Positions 1 through 12,479 of a DNA stretch of 64,000 nucleotides are shown one piece after another. The DNA comes from Lycorma delicatula (taxonomy: Eukaryota; Arthropoda; Insecta; Hemiptera; Fulgoridae). Under the pieces are notes generated by a model. That model was not told the DNA's origin. It did no database searches and saw only the letters and a list, made by a program, of their open reading frames with translations. The first letter of the stretch is position 1. Each line of letters starts with the position of its first letter. The stretch lies in contig NC_134464.1 of the NCBI RefSeq assembly GCF_047948215.1, positions 6,582,001 to 6,646,000 on the forward strand, read 5' to 3'. The position numbers and the translations under genes are program-made.

Positions 1-124
1 CTCTTCTCTTTCATAATTGATATTTTCTTCTAACTCACAATATTTGTCATTTAAATGTTTCGTTTCTTAAGTTGACCAAAAATTCATTCAATAACAACTC
101 TTTCTTTAGAATGATAATCTTAGA

Positions 125-127
<3 letters not shown>

Positions 128-157
<30 letters not shown>
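128..157. repeat. (TA)n microsatellite
   Basis: An uninterrupted TA dinucleotide run of about 30 bases lies just before the BEL/Pao relic. The surrounding bases 1-190 are AT-rich and show no gene. Confidence 0.95.
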
Positions 158-162
<5 letters not shown>

Positions 163-205
163 TAAATACAATGTTAACATACAAATTAATTCTTTGAAAT
201 CAAAC

Positions 206-508
206 TTTTCCATGAAGTTAACCTGCAGCATTCTTCCAATGGTTACCACAGATCTTCCAGCTAGCAAAATTAAACATGCTTCTTGGAACATCCCTTCTGA
301 TATTGAGCTTGCAGATCCAGGATTCAGTATACCACAGCGTGTAGATTTGCTGCTCAGAACCCTGGTCTTTATAAAGATATTGTTGATGGAACAGCAAACA
401 TGTCCAGGTTTATACTCAGGTTTGCAGAAAACTCAACTTGGTTGGATCGTGACCGATGCGTTTCATAATGAGAGACAAGAAGCGAACTCTGTCAGCAAGG
501 TCTTTTAG
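206..508 (+). pseudogene. BEL/Pao aspartic protease segment (relic)
   Basis: The frame holds the hallmark end of the BEL/Pao protease region: a ...LADPGF... stretch, then VDLLL in the position where intact elements carry the conserved V-D-x-L-L-G block, then LQKTQLGWIV, which matches the usual LQ-T-x-x-G-W-V block just before the RT region. The catalytic D-[ST]-G triad should lie further upstream and is not in this frame. The segment ends in a stop, and the coding sense continues in another frame at 524. Confidence 0.6.
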
Positions 509-523
509 TTTGACAATACTCAA

Positions 524-1340
524 TTGAAGATCAGCTTCAAAGGTTTTGGCAACTTGAAGAGGTCAATGCTCAAGCTTGGTCAGTTGAAGAAAAGGAATGT
601 GAAGCGCATTTCATTGCCAACACATCGAAGAATAAGGAAGGACAATTTATTGTCAAGTTACCTCCAAAGCAGGACATTTCAGCTCTTGGTGAATCCAAAT
701 CAGTAGCTCTTGAATGCTTACAAAGTATTGAACATCACTTGCCTCGCATACAAATCTGAGTAGTGAGTATCGTGGATCTCTTAACGAATATCTTAGACTG
801 GGACATACCCAACTTAATTCATCAACTAATCAACCATGTTGTTTTTTACCACATCATGCAGTCTTCAGACATGATAGTAATACCACAAAATTGTGGTATG
901 AGCACAATGAGAACTGTCTTCGATGCATCTTCTAAAACAACTAATAACATGTCCCTGAATGATATTTTAAGAGTTGGTCCCGTTGTACAACAAGATTTGT
1001 GTTCAGTTGCTTTATGTTTCCGCACTCGCCAAATTGCATTTATTGCAGACATTAACAAAATGTATTGGTAGGTGAAAATTCATCCAGATGATTATGACTG
1101 CCAGCAAATACTGTGGCGAAATTCACCAAGTGAACCTGTACAAGAATATCAACTTATGGCACATCATCTACTCCGTACCTCGCTACTCGATGTTTCCCAG
1201 AAACTTGCAGATGATGAACAGGCTAATTACTTCGAGCAGGCCATCAAAGTGTTGAAAAATGATTATTATGTTGATGACTTCATCTCAGGAGCATATTAAC
1301 TGGATAAGGCAATTAAACTAGTCTCAGAACTATAATTACT
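524..1340 (+). pseudogene. BEL/Pao reverse transcriptase relic
   Basis: This is the RNA-dependent DNA polymerase part of the pol polyprotein. Visible blocks in order are VFDASSKT, SLNDILRVGPVVQQDL, FIADINKMYW (the first catalytic Asp region), VKIHPDD, QQILWRNSPSEP and YYVDDF, the YVDD catalytic box at about 1264-1281. The pieces are split between frames starting at 524, 763 and 1072, with in-frame stops between them, for example TAG directly after KMYW. Catalytic residues survive, but the reading frame does not. Confidence 0.8.
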
Positions 1341-2480
1341 TCTCAAAGGTGACGGTTTCGAACTCCGCAAATGGGCGTCAAACAATAGTCAGCTCTTGGA
1401 AACAATTCCTCACAAACTTCAAGAGAACTCAGCTCAGTCTTTAGCTAGATGGAACTGAAACAGTGATGACCTTAGGACTAAGATGGCAACCATCACAAGA
1501 TTGTTTTCAAATTATTAGTGGAGCTAATTCAATAGATCAACAATTTCGGCCAATGACTTTTACGAAAAGAAACATTCTTGCAACTATTTCATCTATCTTT
1601 GATCCACTCAGTCTTCTTGCTTGTACAGTAATTCTTTGCAAAATATTTATGCAAAAATTATGGACGTAAAATCTCAATTGTGATGACGAACTCCCATCAA
1701 CTTTTTTCAGAAAGATTGGTAACTCATCTACAGTTCTCTTAGATTGCTTGATGAAATTCATATTGATAGATTTGCTATGATCAAGAACCTCATCACCTAG
1801 AACTACATGGTTTCTCAGATTCCTCTGAGGCTGCCTATGGTGCTTGTGTTTATCTCAGATCCTGTAATAATGAGGGAGAAACAATTGTTAAATTACAAAC
1901 AAGTATTTTTGTCCTGTCTTAAATTATGTAGCACAGTATTGCTAGCTCATTTGATTACTAAGGTAAACACCAGCATTGGATTTGAAAATACATGATATTC
2001 ATCTATGGACAAATTCTAGTATTCTTCTCGTTTGGCTTAGCAAACCTCCATTGACTTGGAAGACTTTCATCGCAAATCATATCTGCGAAGTGCAAGAGCT
2101 AACACGCAACTGCAAATGGCATCATGTGATGTCAGCATCAAATCCTGCAGACATGGTTTCACATAGAGTAACTCCTCAAGAACTCAATTGTAACGAGTTA
2201 TGGTGGCAAGGACCACCTTGGTTGACAAAGGATTCTTTTCAGTGGCCAACACATACGCCATCAATACCTGTTTCAGGTGATACTCCAAAATACATGCAAC
2301 TGTAAGTTTGGTTACAGTCACCAGCTTAGACAATTCTATTCTGAAGGAATCATCTACTCTTTCATGAGTTCAACGAGTAATTTGATATTAATTACGTTTC
2401 ATAAACAACTGTAAGTTAGCTGAGAAATCACATAATTTTGGACCACTAACTACCGTAGAACTAAAGGCAACCTTAACTAC
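1340..2480 (+). pseudogene. BEL/Pao RT thumb and RNase H-side relic
   Basis: Short frames here keep scattered BEL/Pao similarity. One reads ILATISSIFDPLSLLACTV (the usual R-x-x-L-S-x-x-S-x-x-F-D-P-L-G block) and another contains NPADMVSHRVTP, which resembles the block that closes the RNase H region (NPAD-x-x-S-R-G). Frames at 1463, 1807 and 1976 are mutually shifted. No continuous domain remains. Confidence 0.6.
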
Positions 2481-3860
2481 TTGTATCAAACTGGCACAAA
2501 GAGTTTGTTATTATCAAGAATTTATTGCTCTGGAAAGTGGGAAACCATTATCTTACAAATCAACCACTCGAACTTCATCCATTTATTGACGAATCTGGAC
2601 TTGTACGAGTTGGAGGAAGGCTACAAAATTCAGAGCTTCCATTTGAAACTCAACATCAAATAATCTTGCCTCTATGACATCACCTTACTCAATTATTAAT
2701 TGAGCATGAGCATAAGCGACTTGTGCATGCAGGTCTACAGTTGTTAATTAACTCATTTAGATCTATCTATTCCATTCCTACAGCTAGAAAAATTTTTAGA
2801 AACATCCTACATAAATGTATTTGTTGTTTTTCTTTATCGACAAAACCCCATAATCAGCTTATGGGAAGTTTACTGACTAAAGGAGTTGTACCTGTTCGAC
2901 CTTTCCTTAACACTGGAGTGGACTTCACAGGTCCAGTATACATAAAGTCAGGCTCTCATTGCACTAAAATTTGTGTCAAATGTTACATTTCAGTATTCAT
3001 ATGTTTAGTTACGCTCGCCATTCATTTGGAATTTGTTAGCGATCTTACTTCGGAGGTATTCCTTGCAGCCCTATGCCGGTTCATGTCTCATCAAGGAATC
3101 TGTGCTAATATCTACAATGATAATGGATCTAACCTTATTGGTGCTTCTAATGAGCTTCATGATCACGACATGATCAAACACAACTCTACATCCATCTCAG
3201 AAATACTGTCATTGAATATCTGTCAGTGTCGCTTTACCCCCTAGTGCTCCCCATTTTGGAGGTATTTGAAAAAGTGCTGTTAAATCGATGAAACATCTCT
3301 TTCGCATTGTTGGCAACAGCTCTTCAACATTCAAAGAAATAGCAACATTACTAATGCAAGTAGAAGCATGTCTAAACTCAAGGCCACAGTGTAAATTATC
3401 CAATGATCCCACAGATCACTCTTACTTAACACCAGGTCATTTCCTTATAGGTGAATTCATCACCAACCTTCCTGATCTTGATCTGAGTGATATACCTGTT
3501 AATAGATTAAGTAGGTGGCAGCATATGCAGCAGAATGTGCTCAGCAACTATGGTGAAGTGAGCAGCTCACTTCGGCATAGTTGGCAAGTTACTCTGTTGA
3601 CCAAACAACAGAGTATTTAACATCTCTTCAGCAGCATAGTAAATAGTCATGTGAAGCAAAATCTACAACGGAGCGCAGTTGTTCTGATCAAGGACGATCA
3701 ACTTCTATCCGTAAGGTGGAAACTGACAGTCATCGAGGATCTTCATTCAGGTGCTGATGGTCTCGTCCCAGTAGTTTCAGTCCATAGTGCTCAAATTGCA
3801 GCATTTAAACTACCTATTGTTAAGATCTGCTCACTTCCAACAGTGGACAAAGATGAATAA
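2481..3860 (+). pseudogene. BEL/Pao integrase and C-terminal domain relic
   Basis: The integrase core is recognisable from GVDFTGPVYIK (first Asp), DNGSNLIGA (second Asp) and VEACLNSRP (the glutamate position). These are followed by LTPGHFLIGE, NRLSRWQHMQQ and, from 3651, the terminal block with LIKDD, LSVRWKL and GADGLVPVV. In an intact element these occupy one frame; here they lie in frames at 2723, 3288 and 3651 broken by stops. The pol region ends at TAA near 3858. Confidence 0.8.
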
Positions 3861-3910
3861 GTCTTCATGTAATATTTTCTTGTTATTGTTTTTATGTACT
3901 ATTATTGGCG

Positions 3911-4930
3911 GTGTCAGACATTACATTGTTGAATTTATGGTGTGAATAATTTTTTGTAGTTATTACTAGTTTGCATTGACTATTTTCATATGTATTTTTA
4001 CATTGATGAATTTATTGATTTTTGTATTATTTTTGTTTCTTCTGATAATCTTACATTATGAATCTTGAATGGTTAAATTTGTTGTTTTCAGTGTATTATT
4101 TTTAGGTTTCAGTTTTGATTTTGTGTTTTATCAGTTGAATTCTATTGTTTATCAAGTTTTAGATTTTTATTGTTCTATTAATTCTTATAACATTTAGTAC
4201 TACTTTACATTGTCTGATTTCTTTGTTTATTTACAAGGTTGTAATTGTGTTGTTTACTAATGTTATTATACTTGTTTAATTCATTTTGCAATGACTGTTT
4301 TATATTTTTTATAGTGATTTATTCTTATTGTTTACTATTGTACAATTTATGCTATATCATTTATTATTTGCAATGTAATCTTAGGTTACTTGATTTATTT
4401 TTATTATTCTGGACATTACTAAAAAAACTATGTATGATAGGTGATACGTTATGTTTTAGTAGGTGCGCTCTGGCTCGAGCGGGTGTTTTGGCAACTAATG
4501 TTAATTTACTAGACCAGTAGTGTTTATGGTGTAGACAGAAAAGGTCGGCTTAGTGCCTTTTCCTTTACAGATCATATGAAAATTGACATGATTCATACTT
4601 ATAATTAATTAGTTTTCTGTTTTCTTTAGTAAGCGTGTTTTTTGTTTAATAGTGTATTATTGTTTTATTTATTATTTTATAGTATTTTATAGTTATTATA
4701 TATTTTATATATTATATATTTTATAGTATATTTTTATTTAGTATTTTATAGTTTATTATTGTTTTAATTAAATAAGTGATTCACGCATCCAGTGATAATT
4801 TACCACTACTTTTATAGTCCACTTAGATTATGACCGTTTGGCCTCTAATGTGAAGATGGGTTATATATAGACAGCTGTCAACTAGTTTCAGTGAATCATT
4901 ATTCTTAAATTTATGTACAAATGTATTAGA
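3911..4930 (+). repeat. Putative 3' LTR of the BEL/Pao relic
   Basis: Non-coding AT-rich sequence starts with TGTCAG directly after a short purine/GC tract that could be the polypurine primer. It includes a less AT-rich patch (about 4460-4570) of the sort seen in LTR R/U5 regions. The 3' boundary was not determined and no target duplication was found. Confidence 0.3.
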
Positions 4931-5440
4931 GTCAGTTTTCATTTTGCAAAATTATTATATATCAGAAGAAATCCATCTATGATTGTATACAATTGCGATG
5001 AAATCATTTATACAATATGTTTAAAAATGATAAATTAACACAGTTAACATAAATTAACATTCCCTAAGATTGTGTCCAAGAATTTTCATAGTACACTGTT
5101 TAATTGTGACAGTAATTTTTTTTTAATTTAATCGAGGCAAATGTATGAAATAAAAAAAAATTAAATTCACTTTTATTTAACTAATGAAAAGATTATTAAA
5201 AAAAGTACCAAAATTTCACTATTTGGAAACGATTGAATTAAGTATAAATTGTTTGGAAAAATCTTTCAATACAATTATATTTGAAGATGCACTAAAAAAA
5301 AATAATAATTTCACTTTCATATAAAATCAAGAATAAATGTTTATAATAAACTCTTTGATTAAATTCAAATAACATTTTATATCGATAATAATGGTGATAT
5401 AAACGGTAGTGAATGTATTTTATGTGAATATTTATTTATA

Positions 5441-5694
5441 ACATCTCTCAGCTGCATTTAATTACAATAATGCAAATTGAATGAATTTATTAACAAAATT
5501 CCTTTACATTTTATGTAGCATGGAACGCCCTTCACTGTGTTATATAGCAAATTAACACTGAAATGCTTATAAAATATATGTAATATATTGAAGAGTGCTC
5601 CACCCTTTTGATATTTGTGATATAAAATTTAAAGGAATTTTATTAATAAATTCATTCAATATCCGTTATTATTATCAAATTCGCTGAGAGATGT
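5441..5694. repeat. Fold-back (MITE-like) element, about 254 bp
   Basis: The left end (acatctctcagc at 5441) is the reverse complement of the right end (gctgagagatgt, ending at 5694). Both arms continue with a matching block around gaatgaatttatta and aaaattccttta, giving arms of about 75 bases around a loop of about 100. No coding sequence is present. The form is that of a small non-autonomous inverted-repeat transposon or a genomic fold-back. Confidence 0.7.
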
Positions 5695-7440
5695 AATAAA
5701 GTAAAGCCTTTCTTTTGCCATTCTGGAGTATCATAATTTTTAAACATGTTTTTGTTTTAGAACTTATTTTACAGTTAATTATCGACTATTTATCTTTTGT
5801 AATATTTTGCTTTGAAGTTTACATTTTCTTCATCTACTCAATCTTATAATTACAAATTATTAATTTAGTAAACTACAGAATTGGAATGCATATCCAGCCA
5901 CTTGTGCAATTTCAAAAATTATCATCCATTTCTTGTCTTGGAATTTGAAATTATCATTTAAATTGCTCATCTTTATAATCATGTATCACCCTCATCTTAT
6001 CAGTTTATCAGACAAGTTTGTAAATGAATGAAATTCCTAAATTTATTGGTTTAGGTAAGTTTTATGTACTAGGTAACTTCTAAAATGTTCCATAGTATGT
6101 ATATTAAAAAAAAAAAAAACTATATTAAAATTTATTATTAAATTATATTGTATTTGTCTCAGAAGTGTATCAGTTGGCAGCTGTTTACGTTTGCTAATGT
6201 TCTTGAAGTTTTTGCAAAAGTCATTGAAGCAGGAGCATATGGAGAATGCCGCATGCATATTGCTTGTACTGTTCAAGATACTTGGAAGCATTTTAATGGA
6301 GTAGTGTGCTGGTTTGTTATACATAAAATCCCAGTTGTTGACTATTTTTCAGATTATTTACTTCTGATTGCATTTCCATCGAGTAAAGAATTTTGGTGAA
6401 TATTGACTTATTCATTGTGTAACTTCACGATGATAAATTTATACAGCATCCAGGAAATGTATAAAAAAAAACCTTCTAACATTATAATAATGATGATGCC
6501 ATATTGATGACAAACATTTTTTCTGTAAATCGTACAAAATACTTCATGTCCCATCTCCTATGATTTTATGGTTCAGAAAATTTCTATCTTAATAAAACAT
6601 AATATTGGGTTTCATCTGTGTTTCATCATGTCTATACAGAAAACATTTTTGGAGTATTGTTAAAATGATGTATATTTCACATCATTGTCAAAAATACTGA
6701 AACAATTTCCCATTCATATTGTAAATTTTGGTATTATATGTTCAATAGATTTTCTTTTGTCACTTCAAACTTGCTCATTGTTCTTGTTGCAGAAACTAGT
6801 CCCTGTTACAAAAGTTTCATTTATATTAACGTTAACCTTACAGAAACACTTTAATGATTTATAACCTTGTGTATTTCACTGCTTTTTCATATTACGCTTT
6901 TTCTGGTTCACTGATATTTCCGACTGATTTTTGAGGCAAATTGGTCGTCGACACAGATTTTGAACTACAGTGATATTGTGCTAACATATATCACAATAAC
7001 AGTAACAAACATGTTATTGTAGGAGAGATAAAACGAATATGATGCCAGACATATTGTGAAACATTACCCGCTCAAGAAAAAATAACTTCCCCTTCAGTTA
7101 CTAATTTAGGCAAAGTGCCAATTCAGGAATTTTTTTGAACTGCTTTATAAATGAAATATATTTCTTTCTTTAAGATTAATTTATGACATTTTTATATTGT
7201 AGTAGAATTATTTTAATTTTATATAATTTAATTTTTATTTAAATATTTAAATAACTTTTATTAAATATTGAATTTAATATTTAAGTAAAAGTTAAATGGT
7301 TTAACAGTAGATCTGTTTTGATTTTGATAACACATTTAAGATGGATATAAGTCTGAGTGTTCCAAATTTATTATTATTGCACTGAGCTATTTAGTTTTTG
7401 TAGTGTGGTTGACTTAACTTTTTTAATTTTTTTAATATAG
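5695..7440. other. AT-rich region before the first recognised exon
   Basis: Apart from the open frame at 6163-6397 there are only AT-rich sequence and homopolymer runs. No kinase or ubiquitin-like domain exon was recognised, so the upstream part of the IKK gene is either outside the window or too diverged to see. Bases 4931-5440 are similarly plain. Confidence 0.5.
6163..6397 (+). other. Unassigned open frame, possible exon or relic
   Basis: A tgtctcag acceptor-like site is followed by an open frame reading KCISWQLFTFANV and continuing past GAYGECRMH and KIPVVDYF to a stop at about 6397. Base composition is richer than its surroundings, which suggests former coding sequence. I do not recognise the family and it does not match the IKK ubiquitin-like domain. 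A weak donor after codon GGA (about 6300) would give phase 0, matching the kinase exon at 7441, but this is only a possibility. It may equally be a transposon fragment. Confidence 0.25.
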
Positions 7441-7652
7441 GATGTAATGTTGTATGTTTTACCTACGGTTGGTTTTAATTTACCTAGAGATGTCTCACCA
7501 TATTTTCCGGAACTTGTATTGTTTTTGTTGAAGAATGGTAAAAATTCAGTTGAATACAGTTTGAAACGTCGTATGTGGGCAAATTCTATATATTTCATTT
7601 ATCAAGAGTTAATACTGTATAAGTGTTTTTTAGATGCTTATGCAGTTAAAGT
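7441..7652 (+). CDS. IKK-beta-like kinase, first visible exon (start of scaffold domain)
   Basis: IKK kinases phosphorylate I-kappa-B (Cactus/Relish in flies) in NF-kappa-B signalling in the cytoplasm. This exon gives residues 1-70 of the visible 493. It follows a T-rich tract and AG, starts in phase 0 (GAT GTA ATG), and ends at a strong GTAAGT donor two bases into a codon. It reads LPTVGFNLPRD, then FPELVLFLL and RRMWANSIYFIY, then a helix ending LDAYAVKV. The position corresponds to the stretch after the ubiquitin-like domain and the first long helix of the IKK scaffold/dimerisation domain. On its own the similarity is weak; the identity rests on the later exons, to which it is joined in phase. 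Exons for the kinase and ubiquitin-like domains are not visible, so this is a 3'-partial gene. Confidence 0.65.
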
Positions 7653-9851
7653 GTAAGTATTAGTTGAATTTTTACTATTTTATCTTATTGCCCCAGAATT
7701 AACCCGATTTGAATATTATAGTTAAAAAGAATGTTTTTCTTTATTATAGAATTATTCAAAACTATTAATTTTTAATGATTAACCAAACTGATTTAATCTC
7801 ACTTATTTTATATATACTTTCATGTTATTGATAACCATTATCACCTTTGTGACTGATACGTGCTGGTCTTTTTTAGCTATGATATTAGCTGATTGTGTAT
7901 TGTAGATGATTTTATTTTGATCTTTTTTCCCAGAATTAAAAAAATTATCAGAGATTTAGTTTTATTCAGTTATTGGTAATTAACAAAGTAAATTTATGCC
8001 AAACCTAAAAAAGTGTATTTTTTACCTTAATTTTTTTGGACTTTTTAACTATTTTCCTGGAAACTACTAGTTATAATTATGGAACCGGTTTATTTTAAAT
8101 TTCCAGGTAACAAAGAAAACTTATAGTTATCAATTTCGCTCCATAATTTTTGTGTAGAGAATTTCAGTATAGCCTCGTTAAATATTGGGGAAGAAACCGG
8201 GTGATGTTTTTCACTAGTGGTAACCTGAAAATAAAGCATTTCCTGACCTCGTTAAAATGAACTTTTTTCTTTATTTCCATTTGGAGAACATTGTCTGAAA
8301 TTATTCTATCTCTTTGAGATATCTGCGCATTTTAAAATTAACATTAATGGTTTTTTTTGTATATAGCTATAAAGTTAATTTACTTATTTGAGGTGTATTA
8401 ATAAAATTGCTTCTTGAGGCTTTCAATGAAATATAGGCCTTACATTGCCAAAAAATTTATATTTATTTATTATATCTTAATTAATCCTTGAAGGAGTCAG
8501 TGGCACTTTCAAAGTTAATGTTAGAACCGTAGAACCAGTAGTATTATAGATTTTGACCCTTCTTTCTTAAATTTTATTTACTTTCCTGGCTGTTGCAATA
8601 CAAAGGGATAAAAAGGTGTAATTATATTCTAGCAGGATGATATCATTACTCTTGGTATTAATTATTATAACAAATACATTAAAATGTATGTAGCAGACAG
8701 CTACTACATCCTGTGGTCTTGGTACGTACTACCACATAGTGCTTTTGACTTTATATTAATCCTAATATGCTTATATTTGAGTATCTCTGCTTATTTATTC
8801 TGTTTTTTGTTTTAAAATTGTAGATAAACATGTTTTAAGATGTAACAAGTTTTATGCAACTTGTCCAAATGTAAGCAAAATTCTCACTCTGTGTTCATTC
8901 CATTGTATTAATAAAATGTTTCCCCTGCAGTTACAAATGACATGTTTTTAATCTAAAAGTAATATTCATTTCAAATACATATGAATTTCAAGGAAAAAAT
9001 TGTTACATTCTTTAATGAATAATACATTACATTACAATATTATTTTTTAATGAAAAAAAAAATTATGCAGTAAATATGTCCACAAATTTCAAAATGGCAC
9101 CACCTTAGCTATTTGATCTTTAATATCACTGTAATCATTATTTTTATCAAAATACACTTTCAGCAAAAATGCAACCGTAATTTTATTCTGATATGTATTC
9201 TAGTATTTGTTTATACTCAAAGTACTATAGTATCTATTTTTTTATTTGGTTATCTAATATATTAGAGGGACTAGTATATCCTAGGAAACCAAAATTAAGA
9301 GCTGAACCTATTGGGAACTGCATATTCATTACTTTACATATCCATTGTGATTAATTATAATTAAAATTACAAAATTCAACAACTTAAGTTACGTTCGACA
9401 TTCTATAGTATTTTTAACCATTATTTCCTTTCCAGTTTGTTATGCATTTTATTTTTTGTTTGTAGCCAAAATAAATAATTATTTTCAAACTTAATTCTGA
9501 ATTTCTTACTGTCAGATCTATGCCATTCCTTATTACTACTATTTTTGTTTTTCATTTTTCTCAAAAGAACAATGTCATTCAACAAATCTTAAAATCACTA
9601 CTGTTTGTTCTTGAAGTATTATACATTTCATATTTTCCCTTTCTTCTTTTTCTTCTATATTTAAGTTTAAAAGCAGTAGGGATATTCGCCTCGTGCGTAT
9701 TTGAACCACCCCTTTATCTACTTTTCATCATTTTATAATTTTATATTAAAGAAAAAAATGAACTTTTTAATATTCATTGACTTCGGTAATAATCTTAAAT
9801 TTATAGCTGTAGAAATGTTTAAAAGTAAGATTTGTAATTCTTTTTTTGCAG
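7653..9851 (+). other. Intron 1 of the IKK-like gene
   Basis: About 2.2 kb of AT-rich sequence between a GTAAGT donor and a T-rich tract ending in GCAG. I see no gene, RNA or recognisable transposon in it. Confidence 0.6.
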
Positions 9852-10030
9852 ATCATGGCTGGTGTCTATAGACAAAAAATTAAGTAAGATGTTTCAAGAC
9901 TCATGTTCTAATTTGGAGAAACTTAAAGCTACATTTAATATTGTTGAACAGTCTTTAAATTATGATCAAAAATTTTTTGCTCCATTAATAACTGCTGTTA
10001 GTAAAAAATTTCCTCAGCAGTATCAAAATT
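9852..10030 (+). CDS. IKK-beta-like kinase exon 2 (scaffold domain helix)
   Basis: The exon begins with one base completing the split valine codon left by the previous exon (GT+A), then reads SWLVSIDKKLSKMFQ and continues through NIVEQSLNYDQKFF to KKFPQQYQN. It ends with a single T before GTATGT. The predicted chain is helical and rich in Lys, Glu and Leu, as expected for the long helices of the IKK scaffold/dimerisation domain. Phase fits both neighbours: two bases in from exon 1, one base out to exon 3. It contributes residues of about 71-130. Confidence 0.7.
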
Positions 10031-12338
10031 GTATGTTTAAATGTAATTTATTTATTTATATGTTCATTTGATCTATTTATTTTATGTTATTAGTGGTTAT
10101 TAATTCCGTGTATGAAGTAATGTTAGTATTTTGATCGTGAAAAATTTTGGTTTTCAGATTTCAATGGAAATATCCATTTTGACCAGTTTCAGCATGATGT
10201 CTGTACGTATATGCATATGTATCTCGCACAACTCAAAAATGATTAGCCGTAGAATGTTGACATTTTAGATTTAGACTGTTGTAACATCTAGTTGTTGTGC
10301 ACCTTCCCTTTTGATTGCAATTGACTGGAACAAAAGTGTCCAAAAAAGCCCGTATTCAAAACATTTCGATTTTGGGCATTTTCTTAACTGTAATAATAAG
10401 CTCTCATGAGAACTTTTCAACTATATATCATAAGCGGTACTTATTTTCATTAGTGCCGGAGTTATAGCCAAATAAAATTTTAATTAATGAAATATTTGGA
10501 TCTTACTTAAGATTAAGGGGAAGGGATATCGGTTCGAATCAGACTTCATTTCCTTTCTGTTTAAATTTTTTTATTTTAATTTAAATATATTGACTTATTA
10601 ATGATTGTCAAAATTTTTTACAATAAATAATAATAATAATAATTCAATAACAATAAAAAAAATCAGAAGTTTTTAATGAAACAAAATTTTATGTACTCTT
10701 TATTGACAGAAAGGAAGTCATGCGGGTGCACATCAGATTTTTTTTCCTTTTATGTGAATGGATTACATAGTTCGTCAACCTCAGCACTTCTCTAATTTGT
10801 TACAAGGGAAGGTTTTTTATGAAACCTTCCCAAAAAACTGAATTTTAGTAAAACATCCAAATGTGATAGCACGGTACTATTCAACTATTTGATATTTTTT
10901 TGAAGTATTTAAAAACTCCACATTATCCAGTGATAATAACTAACAAAGTGATAACTAACTAATAGTAGCTTGAAGTAAGTAACTTGATGATTTTCCTGAT
11001 GTTAAAGGTGAAGGGGTATTAAAAAAACAATATTTATGTATTCAATTTTATATTAAATTAGTTAAATGATTCCTGAAACTTTTTGGAATGTTAAAACCTA
11101 GGTGAGTATGCAAGGTATATAAACATAAAAGTCTCATGAGCGGGGATTTAATTTTTTTAAATTAGGTAAAAAAAATAATCAAGGGGAGAATAGTTCTAGA
11201 CAATGATTTTATAACTCATCAAAAAATGTGCAACATCAAAACTGCAAGCTGTTATCAGGAAAAATTGTTTACCGACTCCCCATCAAATGCCAGTCTTTGT
11301 AGTGGAGCAGTAGAATTTTTGTTTTTCATCTTAAAAATTCTAGGTTCAGTTTCCAGTCAGGCTTGGCATTTTTCATACATTAAGGAATTCGTTCTTACAC
11401 GTAACTATAGTCGGGCAAACTTATTACTTGAACTAAATAAATAAGATAAGGAGTGGGAATTTGTGAAGATTTATGTCACATGATGTTGAATGAAAAATTG
11501 AACTTGTATTACATTATGGTAAAATTTGTGCTGTGAGGATCACTGAGAAACAAAAGAACAGTTGTCAGTGAGAAGCTCTTTGATGCTCGAATAATGATGA
11601 AAACTTTTTGAAAAATATTACATTTGATGATAAGACATGGGTGTATAGAAACCAAAGTGTAATCATAACAGTGGAATAGAAAATCATTGCTATGATTAAA
11701 GGAAATATTCAATTTAAAAGATTGTCATATTGTTCTTCATCTGGAAAACTATTATTCATCAGTTCTTCCTGCTAGTTCAAACAGTTAACCTAGAATTTTA
11801 TTAGATAGTAAAAAAGAAAGAAGCGAACCAGTTATTCAGTCTACTGCATATGCGTTGTTATTAAGCAATAACGTTTTGGTGAAACGCATAATAGTTTTCC
11901 ATAATTCCTGTTCTTTGAACTCATGCAAATATTCTCTTCTTCATGAAACTAAAATTGACCTTCAAAGTCCACCATTTAAAAATTATAGAAGGTATTAAGG
12001 AAAAATTAATTCAGCATCTAAACTGCAGGAAGTGTTCCAATAATGAAAAAAAAAAAAATTAAGAGCGATTCCATTAGTGATTCTTTACAGACAATAAGTT
12101 AGAATAAGATTACTAAATAATTATTTTTTAAGTTATATCCAGTTTCTTTATAGACAGTCATGGTATATATGAATATGAAATAACATTTATTTACTGCACA
12201 AATTTCATTTCCTCTCCTCCATTATACCTCGCCTCCATTTTTCTTTTAGGTTTTCATCAACTTACTCAAAGATAGAAGTTTGTGGTATTACCATATTCTT
12301 GTCAAAAAAAAATATTTTTATTTGGTATAATTTTATAA
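10031..12338 (+). other. First part of intron 2
   Basis: AT-rich sequence without a recognised gene. It includes a short perfect hairpin at 10806-10831 and a less AT-rich stretch at about 10150-10550 that looks like ancient repeat sequence, although no second copy is present in this window. An open frame at 11226-11444 has no recognisable features. Confidence 0.4.
10806..10831. repeat. Short perfect hairpin
   Basis: gggaaggttt at 10806-10815 is reverse-complementary to aaaccttccc at 10822-10831, with a six-base loop. Confidence 0.8.
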
Positions 12339-12479
12339 GAGGTGGCGAAATGTAATGAACATTGGAATGTAACGGGAGAGCAAAATGCTGGAAAAACAAC
12401 AGGTACAGCCAGCTTGTAGTTTCATTCTCCTACCGTTAATATTCCAAAACTCATTGACTTATGCCCTCTCATTTTCTGT

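Larger units (their letters stand above)
190..4930 (+). mobile_element. BEL/Pao LTR retrotransposon relic, 5' truncated
   Basis: Protease, reverse transcriptase, RNase H-side and integrase segments follow one another in the BEL/Pao pol order on the + strand, but stops and frameshifts break them into more than ten short frames. No gag region and no 5' LTR are visible before the protease segment; upstream there is only AT-rich sequence and a TA run. After the last pol codons (about 3860) a purine/GC tract (ttggcgg) is followed by TGTCAGACATT, a plausible start of the 3' LTR at about 3911. The LTR end near 4.9 kb is a guess because no second LTR is available for comparison. The element is dead, and it precedes the first visible exon of the kinase gene. 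Confidence 0.8.
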
